Of a stretch of DNA of 6,229 nucleotides, positions 5,438 through 6,229 are shown in pieces (the first letter of the stretch is position 1; each line of letters begins with the position of its first letter). Source of the DNA: Chlorobiales bacterium. GTDB lineage: Bacteria > Bacteroidota > Chlorobiia > Chlorobiales > Chlorobiaceae. Where the stretch lies: positions 1-6,229 of the forward strand of contig JAKSDB010000002.1 of NCBI GenBank assembly GCA_022360415.1, written 5' to 3'. Below the pieces are notes generated by a model, which saw only the letters and a list, made by a program, of their open reading frames with translations, had not been told where the DNA came from and did no database searches. A program made the position numbers and the translations under genes.

Positions 5438-6229
5438 AAGGAGCGGTGAACATCTGAAATTCGCGGAATTCGTCGCGATTACCGCGATGATGATGTCGCT
5501 CGTCGCACTTTCGATCGATGCCATGCTGCCGGCGCTTTCCGTTATCGGCGATGAACTCGGTGTCCGGCACGAAAACACAAACCAGCTTATCATCTCGCTG
5601 CTCTTTCTCGGCATGTCAGCCGGACAGATCATTTACGGCCCGTTATCGGATGCTGTCGGCAGAAAACCGGCAATCTATGTCGGGTTCGGCATTTTCATCT
5701 CAGGGACACTTCTTTCCCTTTTTGCCACCAGTTTCCCCATGATGCTCGCCGGGCGGATTCTTCAGGGTTTCGGTGCCGCCGGCCCCCGTATTGTCTCAAT
5801 CGCTCTTGTAAGGGATCAATATGAAGGGCCGCAAATGGCAAGGGTAATGTCTTTCGTCATGACAATTTTTATCCTTATACCAATTCTCGCCCCCGCGTTA
5901 GGACAGGCAATGCTTGACTTTTCGGGCTGGAGATCGATCTTTGGAATATTCCTGTTTCTCTCGGTCTTCACTCTCACGTGGTTTTCGTTACGGCAACCTG
6001 AAACGCTGTCTTCCGAAAAGCGCATCCCCTTTACCCTTCGAAGGACAGTATCCGCAGTCCGCGAGATTGTCGGCATTCGGCAATCGCTTGCCTATACCAT
6101 TGTAGCCGGACTGGTCTTCGGCTCATTTCTCGGCTATCTGAACTCCTCGCAGCAGATCCTGCAAATACAGTACGGCCTCGGTGAACAGTTCGCGCTCTAC
6201 TTCGGCATACTCGCGGTTGCATTCGGTGC
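5427..6229 (+). CDS. Bcr/CflA-type MFS drug-efflux transporter, N-terminal part (runs off window end)
   Basis: This is a predicted inner-membrane proton-coupled exporter of the major facilitator superfamily, DHA1 Bcr/CflA branch. 267 codons are visible of a typical roughly 400. TM1 (about 14-36) ends in SIDAMLPALSVIGDELGV, the family's conserved Asp and LPALP-like signature. The TM2-TM3 loop carries motif A, GPLSDAVGRKP (71-81). GRILQGFGAAGPRIVSIALVRD (109-130) matches the TM4 region with the family's terminal RD. A SGWRSIFGIFLFL segment (TM6) follows, then a basic central loop and part of the C-terminal half. Start ATG 5427 sits inside the last codons of the DinB-like gene in another frame, with AGGA at 5413-5416 upstream, so translational coupling is likely. 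The substrate cannot be read from sequence; relatives export drugs such as bicyclomycin or sulfonamides, or peptides and cysteine. The frame is open at the window end. Confidence 0.9.
   Translation, partial: MPSKRSGEHLKFAEFVAITAMMMSLVALSIDAMLPALSVIGDELGVRHENTNQLIISLLFLGMSAGQIIYGPLSDAVGRKPAIYVGFGIFISGTLLSLFATSFPMMLAGRILQGFGAAGPRIVSIALVRDQYEGPQMARVMSFVMTIFILIPILAPALGQAMLDFSGWRSIFGIFLFLSVFTLTWFSLRQPETLSSEKRIPFTLRRTVSAVREIVGIRQSLAYTIVAGLVFGSFLGYLNSSQQILQIQYGLGEQFALYFGILAVAFG

Overview
The window most resembles a green sulfur bacterium (Chlorobiaceae such as Chlorobium, Chlorobaculum or Prosthecochloris). This is an inference from gene content, not a database match: a BshA-type bacillithiol glycosyltransferase, an archaeal-type S-adenosylmethionine synthetase in an otherwise bacterial setting, MreB, and intergenic gaps filled with 7-nt tandem repeats and palindromes. 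No RNA gene, CRISPR array, transposase or phage gene is visible.

Layout. 1-348 (-): N-terminal part of histidinol dehydrogenase (hisD), cut by the window start. 349-562: divergent spacer with a strong hairpin and a short open frame on the hisD side, and a 16-nt motif that recurs before metK. 563-1591 (+): complete mreB. 1592-1760: convergent gap of heptamer repeats. 1761-2912 (-): complete bshA. 2913-3659: a 747-nt gene-free gap between the divergent bshA and metK, whose middle (about 3090-3512) is a composite of nested inverted repeats, heptamer tandem repeats and a 29-nt direct repeat. 3660-4874 (+): archaeal-type AdoMet synthetase. 4946-5437 (+): DinB/YfiT-like putative metalloenzyme. 5427-6229 (+): Bcr/CflA-type MFS exporter, overlapping the previous gene by 11 nt and running off the window end.

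How the genes may work together. hisD and mreB are housekeeping genes (histidine synthesis, cell shape). The right half reads as a possible low-molecular-weight thiol and detoxification neighbourhood: BshA starts bacillithiol synthesis, AdoMet synthetase supplies the methyl donor (Chlorobiaceae are reported to make N-methyl-bacillithiol), DinB-superfamily proteins include bacillithiol S-transferases, and Bcr/CflA transporters export small molecules. The individual family calls are strong; the joint pathway is a hypothesis.

The most unusual items are the archaeal-type AdoMet synthetase with a Gly-to-Ala change in its HPD motif, the composite repeat before it, and the hairpin with a competing pairing ahead of hisD.
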